A DNA stretch of 64,000 bases from Cystobasidiopsis lactophilus (GCA_001599975.1 BCIO01000006.1:801587-865586), one strand, 5' to 3'. Positions 10,968 to 22,049 are shown, numbered from the stretch's first letter. Notes: a model not told the origin generated them from the letters alone. A program made the numbers and translations.

Positions 10968-13110
10968 TTATTGTGCGTCCTTGGCCTTCTCTGATGGCAA
11001 CTCGGAGCTGACTAGCGTTGGGTTGGAGGAGCTGGCGCTGTTGACGGCGCGCTCTTCGCTCTGGTCGGTGGCGACTTCGTGTGCGATGCGGAGGCGTTCC
11101 GCTTCAGCGGCGATTTCGGCGTCTCCCAGAGCTAGCACAGAGAATAAGAATGGGGTTGGATGGGGTCTGAAAGAAGACTCACCTGGCATTTCTGCGGCAA
11201 CCGTGACATAGTTGCTGCCCTCGACGAACCCCTTGGCGAAAACAACGTCGACCTCTTCAAGTCGGCGAGCCTTCGTTTCGGGGTAATACATCCAGATAAC
11301 GGGAATAAAGCACAGGTTGATGGCGAAAAAGACGAAGAAGCCCCAGGCGTTGATGGAGGCGAACATGGGCGGCGACCATTGAACCACCGCGAAGTTGAAC
11401 TGTAATAACTTTTTGCTCAGAGGTATCCAATCAAGTAAACCAAGAGGTGCTCACAATCCAGTTGCTCATGGTGCTGAGGGCGTTGGCGTTCGTGCGAGTC
11501 CGGAGCGGGTTGATTTCGGCGCTGATAATCGCAAGGTTAGAGTTGATGAACCACACCGAAAGAACAATAGGTTGCGACACTCACGGGTAAAGCCAAGGTA
11601 GTTCCAACCATGTCAAACCGAAGAACACCAAGTAAAGAAAAATGCCCAGGACGGCGCCATTGGCAGCAGACGGGGACCCCGGCACGAGGCACGCAAAGGC
11701 GATGAGCATTGACAGGGCTTGACCAGCAGAGCCCATCAGGAACATCTTGCGGCGTCCCATTCTTTCGATCAAAAAGTAGGAGCCCAGGGCAGCAATGGCG
11801 TAGCAGGTGATCGTCGCCCCGCCCAAAATCAGCGAAACAGTGCGTGTAAGTCCCAAGTTGTTTTGGAAAATGACGGGAGCGAAGTACTGCGGGAACGTTG
11901 TTAGTCGGCTGAAGGCAACAGTGAACGGGGAGGAAGGTTCTCACAATGACAGCGTTGCAGCCTCCAATCTGCTGGAAGATCTGGGACGACATGCCGATCA
12001 AGGTACGACGGAGGTGCTGAGAAGGACCGCCAGTGAGGACGTCGCGCTTCTTGGTGGAGCCTTCCTCTTGCATCTCGCGGATGCTGCCCAAGATGGCTTC
12101 GACTTGGAGTCGAGTCTCCTCGCTTTTGACGCCGGCGCCAGCGAGAGCAGCAACGACTCGAGTGCCTTCTTCAACCTGGCCGTTGTTTAGAAGCCACCTG
12201 GGCGACTCGGGCATTGGTCGAAGAGTGATCAGCAGCACGATGGCGAAGACGACTTGAAAGGCAATGGGAAAGCGCCAGTTGAAAGAGCTGTGGTAGAAGG
12301 ACAGGCCGACATCCATCCAGTAGGCGATGACCGTGCCAATGGCAATCATCTGTGCAGCGCATGAGCCATAGGCTAAGTCAAAATTTTTGAGAAAGAGGAC
12401 TGACCGAAGCCTCGATGCAGATCAACAGCCCGCGGTTGTGCGCCTTGCACGTCTCCGCTTGCCAGGATGGGATCGTAGCAGTCTCAAAACCAACACCGAC
12501 ACCTATCGACAACGAAAAGGTAAGTGTAGCTCGGACGGGATGGGACGCGATGAAAACGAACCGGTGATGATTCGCCCGACGAGGAACTGCACGCCGGCCT
12601 GGTGTCCTTCGATGGACGTGCATTGGATCAGGACACCGATGATAACAATGTACGCGCCGAACTCGATCATTCTCTTGCGTCCCAATCTGTTGCCGAAGAA
12701 AAGGGCGAAGAGGGCGCCGACCAAGCAGCCGAGTTCATAGACAGAGGTGTAGGTGGCTTGAAGAATGGATGCCTTGTAGGCGCCTTGGACTGCCGCGTCG
12801 CAGGCTGGGAAAGTCCTCACGAATTCGTCGCCGCTGATAATGCCCGACATCACGCCCTGTGTTTCGACACTTTGTCAGCTTGTTATGATCCCTTGTTTGA
12901 CATTAGGCGTACCTGGTCATAGCCGAAAAGCAAGAAACCGGAGGTCGCGACGCAGGTGACCGCGAAGATGAGCCTGTCGCCAGTGAAGCCAAAGTAGGAA
13001 GGGACTTCGCCGTCCTCGGCAGTCGACTGGTGCTCTGGCTTCTGCAGCTCCTTTTCATTGGTGACAGAAGGCGCCTGTTTTTGATCTGTTGGGGTAGTAG
13101 TGGAAGCCAT
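10968..13110 (-). CDS. Second sugar porter family MFS transporter, distinct subfamily
   Basis: Start ATG 13110-13108 (MASTTTPTDQKQAPSV), stop TAA 10970-10968, with about seven introns. The joined product has the SP motifs GFLLFGYDQGVMSGI, NRLGRKRMIEFG, GRIITGVGVGFETATIP, RPMPESPRWLLNNGQ, MSSQIFQQIGGCNAVIY, ERMGRRKMFLMGS, YPAEINPLRTRTNANALS and YYPETKARRLEEVDVVF. Only one PESPR and one PETK signature occur, at the expected spacing, and the length of about 540 residues is normal. Helix 7 and the YPAEINPLRTR loop differ clearly from the neighbour at 8.2-10.7 kb, so this is not a recent tandem copy. The PETKARRLEE version is common in fungal porters for lactose, galacturonate, quinate and various hexoses; the substrate is unresolved. 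The C-terminus is Ser/Glu-rich and cytosolic. Confidence 0.91.
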
Positions 13111-13326
13111 TGTTGATTTAACCCGGCAAGCGATAGTCGACAGTCGAAGGATCTAGCTTTGTTGGGAAAAAGGCAGCCACTTTGCTTGGTGAGGTGCGAC
13201 GCAAGCCCTTTTGTTGCAAGATGGAAGAGAAGGAAGAAGAGGTCGGGTGCGAGAGGGCGAAACAAAATTTTATGGTGACCTGAGTTCGGACTGCTGTCGC
13301 TCGAACGCACGCGAAGGGAGAGAATG

Positions 13327-13900
13327 GCTGAAAAAACAAGTGACATCACCCTCAAATCCATCCGACAGATGGGTTCGAGGGCACAAACGCAGAAATTGAT
13401 GACGATTCGCAGCGGGAAAATCTTCTCGCCAATCTCGCCCTGGCCAGGGGGTTCTTGCTCGGAAGGGCCTTCCCTGCCGTCTGGTAGCTGGAAGCCAGTG
13501 GTGCACTCGCGGAATGCAATGTTGATACGATACGAAAGAAGCACAGGACCGAAGTAAGTCTCGAGACAGCCAAACGACGAGGACACGGCCAAGTTGAGCG
13601 AAAGCAGGCAGTTGGCCACGATGGGGCGCGAAGCGCTGGCCCGCAGGTCGTTGGCTTTCCACGAGAGGCAGTAGAAGCAGATTCAGCAAAGCAGTCAGGT
13701 AGTTCACTAGGTCGTTGGTGCAGCTCAAGAGGCTTCCTTCGCTCCAGCTCGGAGGCGAGCCGGCAGAAGTGGGGAAGTCATTAAGCGCGGTCTTTGCGTT
13801 GTTTACCTCGATCCCTTGCAGAGGCTTGGAACTGCCGACCAGCAGTCCACGACAAGGTGCCCAAGATGGCGAAAACGGCCACAACTCTCAATCATTCTAA
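13327..13900 (-). CDS. Possible unrecognised small membrane-protein gene
   Basis: A minus-strand stretch with coding-like texture lies between the dienelactone hydrolase and the sugar porter. One frame reads PIVANCLLSLNLAVSSSFGC, LETYFGPVLLSYRINIAFRE, then EIGEKIFPLRIVINFCVCAL, with two hydrophobic segments. An upstream segment reads VVAVFAILGTLSWTAGRQF before a GTAAAC donor-like site. I could not find a set of introns joining these pieces in one frame with a convincing start, so boundaries are approximate. It may be a small multi-exon gene, a decayed gene, or chance. No family was recognised. Confidence 0.25.
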
Positions 13901-14013
13901 GGTCTAAATTCTCAAAGTTTCGTTTGGCTTTGCCTTTATTTTACGGCCAGTGACTTTTAGAGAGAGGTTTCCAGACACGCTGGCTTGAAACAGAAGCCTG
14001 TTGACTCTGAGGC

Positions 14014-15673
14014 TTACAAGTTCTCCTTGAACCAAGCGACGGTGGCGGCGCACGCCTCGTCCTGCTGCTTCTTTTCCGTCGCGTTGTTGAGGTCGTTGCG
14101 AACGGTGAAGCCATGGGCCTTCGCGACACTACTCTCAGCTTAAAATTTGAATGATACGATAGAGTGAGAGCTTACAGCGCCTTCCCAGACTGTGCGTCAT
14201 CGACAGCCGCGGAATTGAGCAAACATAGCGCAATAGAGGGAGAGGTCACAAAGCGCACCATTGACCTTAGTCTTGACACTCGACAAGGACTTGAGGAAGA
14301 ACTCCTGTTTGGAGCGTTCACACACCGATAAACACCAAGCGCTGTTAAAATGAGAAGTGAGATCTGAAGCCAACCTTAGTCTGAGCAATTCCGCCCTCGT
14401 CAATCATCTGCGAGATTCAGTTGCAGTTCAGACAAAGCCAGACATCAATGATATTAGCAAAAGTCCTCACAGCGTCCTTGTTGCCAATGTTAACGAGGAG
14501 AGGCTTGGCCACGTTCTCGTAGTCAGCTGTAATGGCAACGAAGCTGGGGTGCTGTTTTCTCCGGTTCACTTTGAGACAAATTGGCGACAGGTGAGGGAAA
14601 GGACTCACGTTAGCGACGGCTGCGTCGACTTGGACGGGCGAGTCGGATCGGGCCAAGAGGATGGCGCTGCAGCGGGTCGCACCTTTTAAGACCAAATTTC
14701 GAGCTCTTCAGTAGAGAAATAAGCTTACTATCGTCCACCGAAGCCTGTATGCAAACTCATGCTTAGGACTGGACCAAGAGCGTCAAAGGAGAAGTGCGCA
14801 TACAGAAGCCGACGGCGCCGATCTTCTTGATGGCGGCATCCTCCTTCAAGGCCTTTACAAAGTCTTCCACGATAGGCTTTGTCACTGCCTCTCGGTGCTG
14901 CGTAGTTTCTACAAGGTCAGACAGGCCAAAAAGGCGGGTGGAATGCAAAGGGAAGACTTGCCCTGGCGACCCAAGGCATGACGTGCTGCTCGGAAGGTCA
15001 GCAAGAGAATTGGTATTGCGCGCTTAATAGAAGCTAATGGTCAAACGAACGAGGCCCTTGGCAGCCGTCTCCTTGGCAATGGTAACGGCGTCCTTCTCCG
15101 GATCAGTGGGCAGCTGTTTCGACACTTTTTCCTTTAGCTCTTCCCATTTGGCTTTATAAGAAGGCACCGCCGCACAGGAACGATAGCCTTCAACAGATCG
15201 GCGGGTACTGGGTCCTTGTCCAAGATATCTGGCATTACGACGTCTGCAATGCCGCGACGTCAGGATTATCCGCAACGTGCCATAGGCAGCTACACGAATG
15301 GGCACTAACAGAAGCCGCCTTTGGCGTATTCATCGGCCAACAATCGAGCATTGGGCAGCTCGAAGCCGAACTGTTCGGGTCGCATTGAAATGAGAAGCTT
15401 GAAAGTGGGGGCATCTCGCGCGAGGCAATGGCAAACGCACAACGTCAACGATGTAGACGATGGTGTTGGCCTTGTTGGCCTCATCACCAGTCACATCTGC
15501 ACTTGGCCTTGAGCCTCTCCGGTCTCTCTGGAAAGCATGACAGAAGCGAGGTGGGGGAGAAACGAACAGGCTTCGCGGCCGCCAATGGTCACGACCTTGC
15601 CGGCAGGCTGCTTGGCGGTGTTGTGGATGTGGCCAGAGACGCAGCAAGAAGAGAGTCCTTCGAGGTTCGACAT
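14014..15673 (-). CDS. Dienelactone hydrolase family protein (Aim2-like)
   Basis: An alpha/beta-hydrolase fold enzyme of the dienelactone hydrolase family, cytosolic, with a Cys-Asp-His triad. Start ATG 15673-15671 (MSNLEGLSSCCVSGHIHNT), about eight introns, stop TAA 14016-14014. Joined exons give VYIVDVFGFELPNARLLADE, YVVMPDILDKDPVPADLLKA, then KKIGAVGFCFGGRYAILLA (nucleophile elbow GFCFGG with Cys), then LLVNIGNKDA (acid) and EGAAHGFTVRND (His). This is the full family order at about 255 residues, ending CAATVAWFKENL. Near 15140-15190 the frame seems to break, but a roughly 44-50-base intron (donor GTGCGG or GTTCCT, acceptor CTAAAG) restores it before KVSKQLPTDPEKD. The elbow exon joins to AILLA only if the acceptor CTGCAG is used. 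The natural substrate is unknown; yeast Aim2 is the closest well-known relative by motif. Confidence 0.86.
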
Positions 15674-16037
15674 TTTCAGCTCTTTCGTCGTTGACTGACA
15701 TCGATGCTGATCGGCGGTGGTGGAGGCGCCGGATGTCGTCTTCGGAGAGTTGCCTTGGTGTGGTGACAATTTTGCCACCAAAGTCTTTCAAACGACTCGA
15801 CAAGGTACAAGGAGGAGGAGAGGAGGAGAGAGAACATCGAAAAGAAGGCCCGATGTCCCTCGCGAAGTCTCCTTGAAAAATGCGCACAGCTCTGTCCTTG
15901 CACCAAGCGAAGCCTGCCATCGCCCGAGAAGCTAGTCTGGGCTCCCGTTGAGTACGAGGGCTATGATTCTAGAGAGGGATCAGCAAAGACTTGAACAGCC
16001 GGGAAGAGACAGACTCACAAGCCTTTTGTTTCGACGA

Positions 16038-16772
16038 CTAATACACCTTGACGAGTTGACCATCTTGAACCCTCCAACGGGTAAACTCCCAACTTATGGT
16101 CTGACGTTGATTCTTGAGCACCAGCGTGCACGGCGCTTCCTGCACTTCCACCCCTCGCAGCCGACTGAACTGGTTGAGGCAGATATCGAGGGGACCAAAG
16201 ATGAAACCATCGCCAGATGAAAGCGTTAGTTGAGTGATTCGCTCTGCCCATGCTTCGTGACCAAGCCACAAGGTTTTGAAGCTGGATTCCGTCGCGCAGT
16301 CCATACAGATCTCCAGATCCATCACATCGCGATTGTTGGCGAGGGATGGCGTGGCGAGCAGCTCGTGGATTTGGTAGACAAAGTGCGTCCGGTCCAGGTG
16401 AGTCCCCAGGCGTAAAAAGTCAAATTCCAGGCGGCGAACGTGTTGGAGGGGCCGATGGAGACAATTCAGCAACCAAGGCATGATGTCGAGGCCCGACGTT
16501 TCGGCTCGATGCTGTGAATGACGATAGACCGTTGCGCAGTGAGCTGAGATGTCGATCCGAAGGCGGCGCCAAAAAGCAGGCATGAAGGCGTCGTAGAGCT
16601 GGCGGTTGGTCCGCGCTATCGCTGCGTCTTCCATGGGAACGACTTCGACACAGCAGATGTGGCGGTGGCTGTAGTGGTATACGATACTAATGTGGGCCGA
16701 GCCTGCCCAGTGCAATGCGATGTGCGTGCCAATTTGGAGGAGAATTTCGAAGGGAAGGTCGGTGAGCAGCAT
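16038..16772 (-). CDS. F-box-like protein, single exon
   Basis: A 244-residue intronless frame starting MLLTDLPFEILLQIGTHIAL, which matches the first helix of an F-box (LPxEIL). A hydrophobic/charged stretch follows (IARTNRQLYDAFMPAFWRRL) typical of fungal F-box proteins, then leucine-rich segments such as HVRRLEFDFLRLG and ITQLTLSSGDGFIF that may form degenerate LRRs. Family knowledge suggests a substrate receptor for an SCF ubiquitin ligase binding Skp1 through residues 1-45. There is no clear substrate domain. The gene lies head-to-head with the RING protein (367 bases between start codons), so a shared promoter is possible. It could be a divergent, lineage-specific F-box copy. Confidence 0.6.
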   Translation of the reverse strand: MLLTDLPFEILLQIGTHIALHWAGSAHISIVYHYSHRHICCVEVVPMEDAAIARTNRQLYDAFMPAFWRRLRIDISAHCATVYRHSQHRAETSGLDIMPWLLNCLHRPLQHVRRLEFDFLRLGTHLDRTHFVYQIHELLATPSLANNRDVMDLEICMDCATESSFKTLWLGHEAWAERITQLTLSSGDGFIFGPLDICLNQFSRLRGVEVQEAPCTLVLKNQRQTISWEFTRWRVQDGQLVKVY

Positions 16773-17138
16773 CTTCGGGGTCGATTGCTCTGACTGTTCC
16801 TTTCCTCAGCCTTCACTTCCTGGCCTGAAGCGGCACTGACGCACCTTATCCAAGGCTTCGAGGGACTCGAGACAGCGCACAGTCGCAGCACTCAAGAGGC
16901 AAGCAAGCAGCGTGCGCGTCCAAGTTTGGGAACTGGTCTGAGTGGCAAAATGTGCGTCTGGAGGATGCCTGGGATCGCTCGGGGAAGGACCGCTAGACGC
17001 AAATTGTACAGTCTGAACGGGCGCAGAGGTCGTCGTCGCTGTCAGAACAGCGTCGAAGCTTGAAGTCGGCGTTTGGCCGTGCCGGGCGGGTTGCGCTCCT
17101 GGTGCGCTCTCGGTGCACACTTTTGTCTGCGTCCCACC

Positions 17139-19073
17139 ATGTCCGCCTCAGCAGGCCCGTCTGCCAAAGCGCTCGGCAAGCGCAAAGCGCGCTCGCCCTC
17201 GATCCAAGCGGCGACGGCGACGCCCGAAGTGGATTTGGGGGATTCGGACGAGGAGGAGGACGTGCCTTTGATCTCGACAGCGTCGACGACGGCGACGCGG
17301 GCTCAGATGACTCCCTTTTGTTCGTTGCCTGCCTTCACTTGAGCCACTCACACCAGGGCTAAGGAAGAACCATTCTGAACAGACGAGATTACCTGCCCGA
17401 TTTGCTTGGGCCACCCTTCAAACATGGTTGTCACCCGTGCGTTGCGGCCTTGCCTTATACAATCTTGGTATGATCTTCTGAGTTAGCGACACACAGGATG
17501 CGGCCACGGCTTCTGCGGCGCCTGCCTCTTCTCGGCTTTGACCACCTTAGACTCTCGCGAGCTCATGATGCAAACCCTCTACCAAGGCGCCGGCGTTCCA
17601 GCTCCCAGCGAAAAGCTCAAAGCGGCTATGGAGGGTGAACTGCCCAAAGGCAACTGCCCAGTGTGCCGGACTGTACGTTGCTGCCCGACTTTCAACATCA
17701 CTACACGGTGCTGATCTGGAGCCGATCCGTGCGCACAGGAATTGAAAGGTTCTTGGGGGAAAGCAGCTCGCGGCGTTTACATCTACACCAAAAAGCGCCG
17801 CCGCAACCCTCCGCCCTCGACTTCCACCTCGAACGCCGCTCCGGCTCCAAAGCCCTCGGCCAAGATGGAAGTCGACCTGGACGACTCTGACATCTCCATC
17901 CTCCCTCCCCGACCATCTTCATCTCGCCCTCGCGTCAAAGAGCCAAGCGTGGACCTGGACGACTCCGTCGAGATCATGCCCTCCCGACCTGCAGCTTCCC
18001 GGCGCAAGCTCAAGAAGCCTTCGCCGTCGCCGGAGCTGGTGGTACCGACAGAAGCTATGGTGTTGGACGACTCGCCGGCGCCAGATGATTCGATCGAGAT
18101 CTTGCCTTCGAGGCCCTCGCGCAAGGGCAAGGCTAAGGCCAAGGCCAAGGCGAGGGAGATGAGCATCAGCTTGGAGGAAGAGCTGTCTGGGAAGGAGGAC
18201 AGCGGGAAGGAAGACAGCGTTGAGCTGGTCGTTTCTCATCCCTCGGGCAGCGGTGGCAAGAAGGAGGAGGTGGAGGAAGAGGTGGAGTCCAAAGCTTCCT
18301 CGACGCCCTCGTCCATCGTCCCGCCGCCCATCGTGGACAAGGAAGAGGACGACAGCGTAGAGTTGATGCCTTCCCGACCTTCCAAGAAGCAGGAGGAGCC
18401 CAGTGAGGCCGTCTTGCCACCTTCGATCGTCGATGTCCCACCACCTCCCTTGCACGACGATGGCGACGACTTGCGCCCCCTGTGTTCCTACCCCGAACTG
18501 GTCATGCCTGACATGCCTTTGCCGCCTGAAGACGACGATAATTGGCCGCCACCAATTCTCCCTTCGGCGACGCATCAATGGTCAAGCCCAAGTCGCAAAG
18601 CCGAAGACGACGTGGTGGCTCCGTCTAGCAGCTCGGGCCCAAAGGCGGAAATGGAAGACGACTCCAAGCCTGTCACCTCGAATGCGCCCATGCCGCGCGC
18701 CTTCGACGAGCACGAGTCCAGCAGCCCGGCCACGAAGGAGGAAGAGCTGGAAGCCAAGCCTCTCGTCGCCACCACCTCTTCCGCGTTCGCTTTCAGCGAC
18801 GAGCTACTAGACTTCGACATGTCCGGCTCATCCAAGAAGGAAGAAGAGGAAGTCGAAGCTGCTCTATCGCCTCGAGTCGCCACCTCTAGCATGGCGGACA
18901 CCAAACCTGCTGCCGCCTCCTCGTCGGTTTTTCGGTTCGCCAGCCCAGATGAGAAGCCAGATCTCGATATATCAGGTTCGTCGAAGAAGGAAGAGGAGGA
19001 AGTCGAGGCTGCTCTATCGCCGCGATTCGCCACCGTCTCTGGATCCGAAGTCAAAGCTTCGCCAGAGCTGTAG
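17139..19073 (+). CDS. RING E3 ligase with C-terminal array of SUMO-interaction-like motifs (STUbL candidate)
   Basis: Start ATG 17139 in the context CCACCATGTCC. Four exons (17139-17319, 17383-17436, 17497-17672, 17739-19073) give 581 residues. A C3HC4 RING runs from about residue 65: CPIC, RCGHGFCGAC, then NCPVCRTELKG, with an unusually long loop of about 40 residues before the last Cys pair. The RING start (EITCPICLGHPSNMVVTRCG) resembles Slx8/RNF4. A basic patch (KKRRRNPPPS) follows. Residues from about 180 to 345 hold five repeats of acidic residues plus a hydrophobic core: DDSDISILPPRP, DDSVEIMPSRP, DDSIEILPSRP, EDSVELVVSHP and DDSVELMPSRP. These look like SUMO-interacting motifs with adjacent acidic/phosphorylatable residues. 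The Ser/Glu-rich tail contains a duplicated unit (GSSKKEEEEVEAALSPR). Nuclear ubiquitylation of SUMOylated proteins is the natural inference. Confidence 0.78.
18817..19038 (+). repeat. Duplicated ~23-residue acidic module inside the RING protein
   Basis: DMSGSSKKEEEEVEAALSPR (about 18817-18885) recurs as DISGSSKKEEEEVEAALSPR (about 18970-19038) about 150 bases later. Most nucleotide differences are synonymous, so the copies look like an older internal duplication kept under protein-level constraint. Both copies are preceded by an aspartate-rich hydrophobic stretch (LLDFDMSGS, PDLDISGS). Confidence 0.7.
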
Positions 19074-19263
19074 CCCGCCATCTTTTCTCTCATATGTCTC
19101 TTATGCTTCTCGCTTCGCTTTTTTGCACGCTGCACTTCGTTTTGTACATGTTTAGGATCTTCATCAGAAGTCTTTTCTTGACTTTCAATTGTAAATGGCA
19201 TTTGGACTTGCGCACGAATCTAGTACAACTTTTCCTCGTCTCTCAAAGCTATTCTCGTTGCCA

Positions 19264-20752
19264 TCAAACGCAGCAGCGAGTGATTACAAAACCAGGCATG
19301 GACTCTTCTGAGTCTGAGTCTGAACCTGAATCCAGAAGGGTCCTTAGACCGCCGCATGTGTCGATCTCATTTAGAACGGCAAAGCAAGGGTAGTCGTCGT
19401 CGCTTTGGTCCTTGTCGTGAGTGTCGATTTCGTTGAAGCGCTGAGGACTTTGGGTGCCCTCGTTCTGGTATGGGTGAATGCCGCATCGGCGCCCGGCGAT
19501 CCTCGGCTCGTTGAGTTGCATATCACCAAAATGATCGTTCGTGTTGAGAGACGAGATTTGGTCGAGGCAGCGGGAGAAGATAAGTTTGGGGTCGGACGGG
19601 TCCAAGAGCGGTTCGGTCTCGCTCGAGCTGCTCGGCGCCTTCTCGCTACCGCAAACTTTTGAGCATTATTTGAGTCAGGTACTCAAGCGGAAAGCTTACT
19701 ATGCAGGGCTGAAGGAGGGGACTGCGTCCTCAAACTCTTGGGCCTCGTCGTCTGAGTCAGAGTCGTACGGCTGGGTCCCAAATGTCTTCTTTATAGCCAT
19801 TTTCCAATTGTAATGCTGGACATTGGCTCCACCCCACGCCTCGAACGACGGGACCTGGAAGCCACAGGGAATTGCTCCCAACTGAGGCTCAAAGCCTCTC
19901 GCCGGCATGTCACTGAATTGGTCAGCTTCGGGTTTTACGAAGAGCTTCCGATGGAAAGACCTACTTCAGATTGATAGATCTGGCCGGCTCCAGTTCTGGC
20001 ATCTCGTCGTCGGTGAAAGACTTGGGCGGCTCCAGCTTCGGCATCTCCGGATCTCTGCCCTCAGGTGATGCCGAAGTAGCATCATTCTGAGTCATCAGAC
20101 GGTCAGGCAGGCGAAGGTCCTTTCGCCAGACGTCGACTCTTCGGAGGGCTGGGTCACAAAGCAAGGCCAGTTTGGGTTCTCGGCGGACCATGAGGTCTGC
20201 AACAGCAAGATCAGGGCTAGTTTCCTAGAACAACAGTTACATTAACTTACCAATGAACAGAACATGCAGCGTGCAGTCTTTCTCCGTCGCCCGCAAGCGA
20301 TTCTTGCAGGTTTTACGCTTTTCCCGATCAGTCTGGACCGTGACGTGTTGCATCCAGAATCGGTCTTTGCGGATTTGGAATATCTGGGGCGCGAGGAGGC
20401 GTTCGGTCGTATTGACGAGACTTGCAAATGCCGCTTGTTGGGTCCGGCGTGGGGGTGCCGCTTGTGCCGCCGTCTGCCACGCTTGGTCAAGGATGTGGTC
20501 GTGTTGCGATGCGAGGGGCCAATTTGATTCATCGTCTGACTGAGGACCTTCCCATTGGCGGAGAGAGGCAACTGCGTTCTGGGCGACGATTTCCAGCGAC
20601 GGAGGAAGGTCGGGCTCATCAGGTGGCTCGAGCAACAGTTCCCTCATATAGCCCAAGTCCGGAGGCGTGCGGTTGTTGATGCGTCCACATGTCTCGGCCA
20701 CAACGGCCACAATCGCCACCACGATCACGAATGCGACGAAAGTTTCCAGCAT
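19264..20752 (-). CDS. Orphan single-pass membrane protein, paralogue A
   Basis: Start ATG 20752-20750. The N-terminus MLETFVAFVIVVAIVAVVAE is a strong membrane segment or signal anchor at residues 1-20. The rest is soluble and acidic: PPDEPDLPPSLEIVAQNAVA, LREWEGP-like region, SLVNTTERLLAPQIFQIRKD, then LHVLFI at the exon end. Exon 2 gives DLMVRREPKLALLCDPALRR and VDVWRKDLRLPDRL. Exon 3 (about 19706-19912) starts NDMPARGFEPQLG and ends in SDSDDEAQEFEDAVP. Exon 4 starts EKAPSSSSETEPLLDPSDP and ends GSDSDSEESMPGFVITRC. No known domain was recognised. A shorter paralogue lies at 23255-24101. A type II or tail-out membrane topology is plausible; function unknown. Confidence 0.6.
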
Positions 20753-21888
20753 GATGGAGTGCCTAGCCTGGCATCAGACTCCCGGACTGAGGATCCGTGG
20801 AGGGCTTACAAAAAAAAGCTCGAAGGAGGGCTTGGTGGAGCAGGGCAGAAAGAGGGAGAACAGGTCACAAAGCGGAAGCGGAGACAACGTTCGCCACCGT
20901 TGGCAGCCGCTGGAAATTCGAGTCATAGGCGGTATCCCGACTTCGTGGCAAGTGAGACCAACTAGTTCTTCGCCTTCATGCCAGACAGGGCCGAAGAAGT
21001 CAGAGAAGAGTGAGGGCCACGAGATTCAGATTCGGTGGCGGCAAAGTGAAGCTCGCCCAGTCGTAAGACCCTTGGTCCTGCTCCAGTTCCAATGCAGTCT
21101 TGGTTTCACACGCTGAGAGCAGCGTGCTGGTTTGATTCCCCTCTGATTGGCGTGTTGATGGTTTGAACGCTTCATGGCCAATCAGGCCGCTTCGGCCTCA
21201 AACTCGCAGCAAGGCAGGATCCGTCGTCTCTTCAGCACTCGATATGACGACCGACTAATTGAGCGGTGTTGTCGCTGTTCGAAAGACTGGTTGGCCGCGG
21301 CACGCGGCGCAACTTGAAGGATTTGCTGCCAGCCAGGTCGGTCGAATTCGAACTGCCCTTTGGAATCCTGGCAGCCTTGCCTAGTGCGACTCTCTTTCTG
21401 AAACGATGGGGTATCCAGGCTTCCCTTTGTGATGATTCATGCCTGCCCTGCGAAAGAGAAAATGAGAGCTGGGGCAACCTCTTTTCTCGCCACCGCCAAG
21501 TCTCGCCAGCGATGCTTGCCGACTACTGGTCTCTGACCTACAGCTGCCTATGGTTTTCGCGCGAAATATAAAGGAGATTTGACCCAGGATGCCTTGGGAC
21601 TGTCCGGAATGTGTCTTCTTGCCCAGGCTGGATTCGGTTTCAGAATGTCACCGTGTGTCTGGCCGTGGGAGTTTTGGAATGGCCATTCTACAGGTCTTTT
21701 CGTGTCTCAAGAAGCTCTTCTGTCCCTTCTGTCTCTGTGGACCTCTTCTGGGCTTAGACCTGGCAGTTTCTGAGACTCGGAAGTCGTCTTCCTCGAGTTG
21801 GCCCTGCGATATCTTTCTATGTCAGGTCTCGTAGAGGCCCTCTTTTGCTGTTTCAAGACGTTTCAGACGACCACCTTGGGGTCCTCGG
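20753..21888. other. Intergenic region upstream of paralogue A and of the 22-kb orphan
   Basis: About 1.1 kb. Frames on both strands are short and do not join into a gene. A sequence near 21130-21145 (GGTTTGATTCCCC) resembles a tRNA B box, but no cloverleaf could be drawn around it. The right end carries the core promoter of the next gene. Confidence 0.45.
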
Positions 21889-21896
21889 TATAAAAA
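21889..21896 (+). promoter_or_regulatory. TATA box of the 22-kb orphan gene
   Basis: TATAAAAA lies about 160 bases before the start codon at 22050, followed by a pyrimidine-rich initiator-like region. Most genes in this window lack so clear a TATA element, so this gene may be strongly or inducibly expressed. Confidence 0.5.
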
Positions 21897-22049
21897 GGCT
21901 CCTTCAACTCTTGCACTTCATCAGTCCGATTTTCAGACCTTGCGTCCTAAAGTCTCCTTCACAGCAATCGCCAGTACTGCTCTGACCGAGGTGAGCTTTT
22001 CTTCGCTTGTCTGAACCTGGTGGAGAGCGCTAATGAGTAGGCGCAACAG

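Noticed and set aside
14690-14760. Apparent stop after the nucleophile elbow (FGGR) of the dienelactone hydrolase
   Set aside because: Using acceptor CTGCAG rather than the first AG joins FGGRY to AILLA in frame.
15130-15200. Apparent frameshift in the dienelactone hydrolase
   Set aside because: A 44-50-base intron ending CTAAAG restores the frame before KVSKQLPTDPEKD and fits the local intron size, so no lesion is needed.
21120-21150. tRNA-like B box (GGTTTGATTCCCC)
   Set aside because: No acceptor, D or anticodon stems could be formed upstream, and the T stem does not pair.
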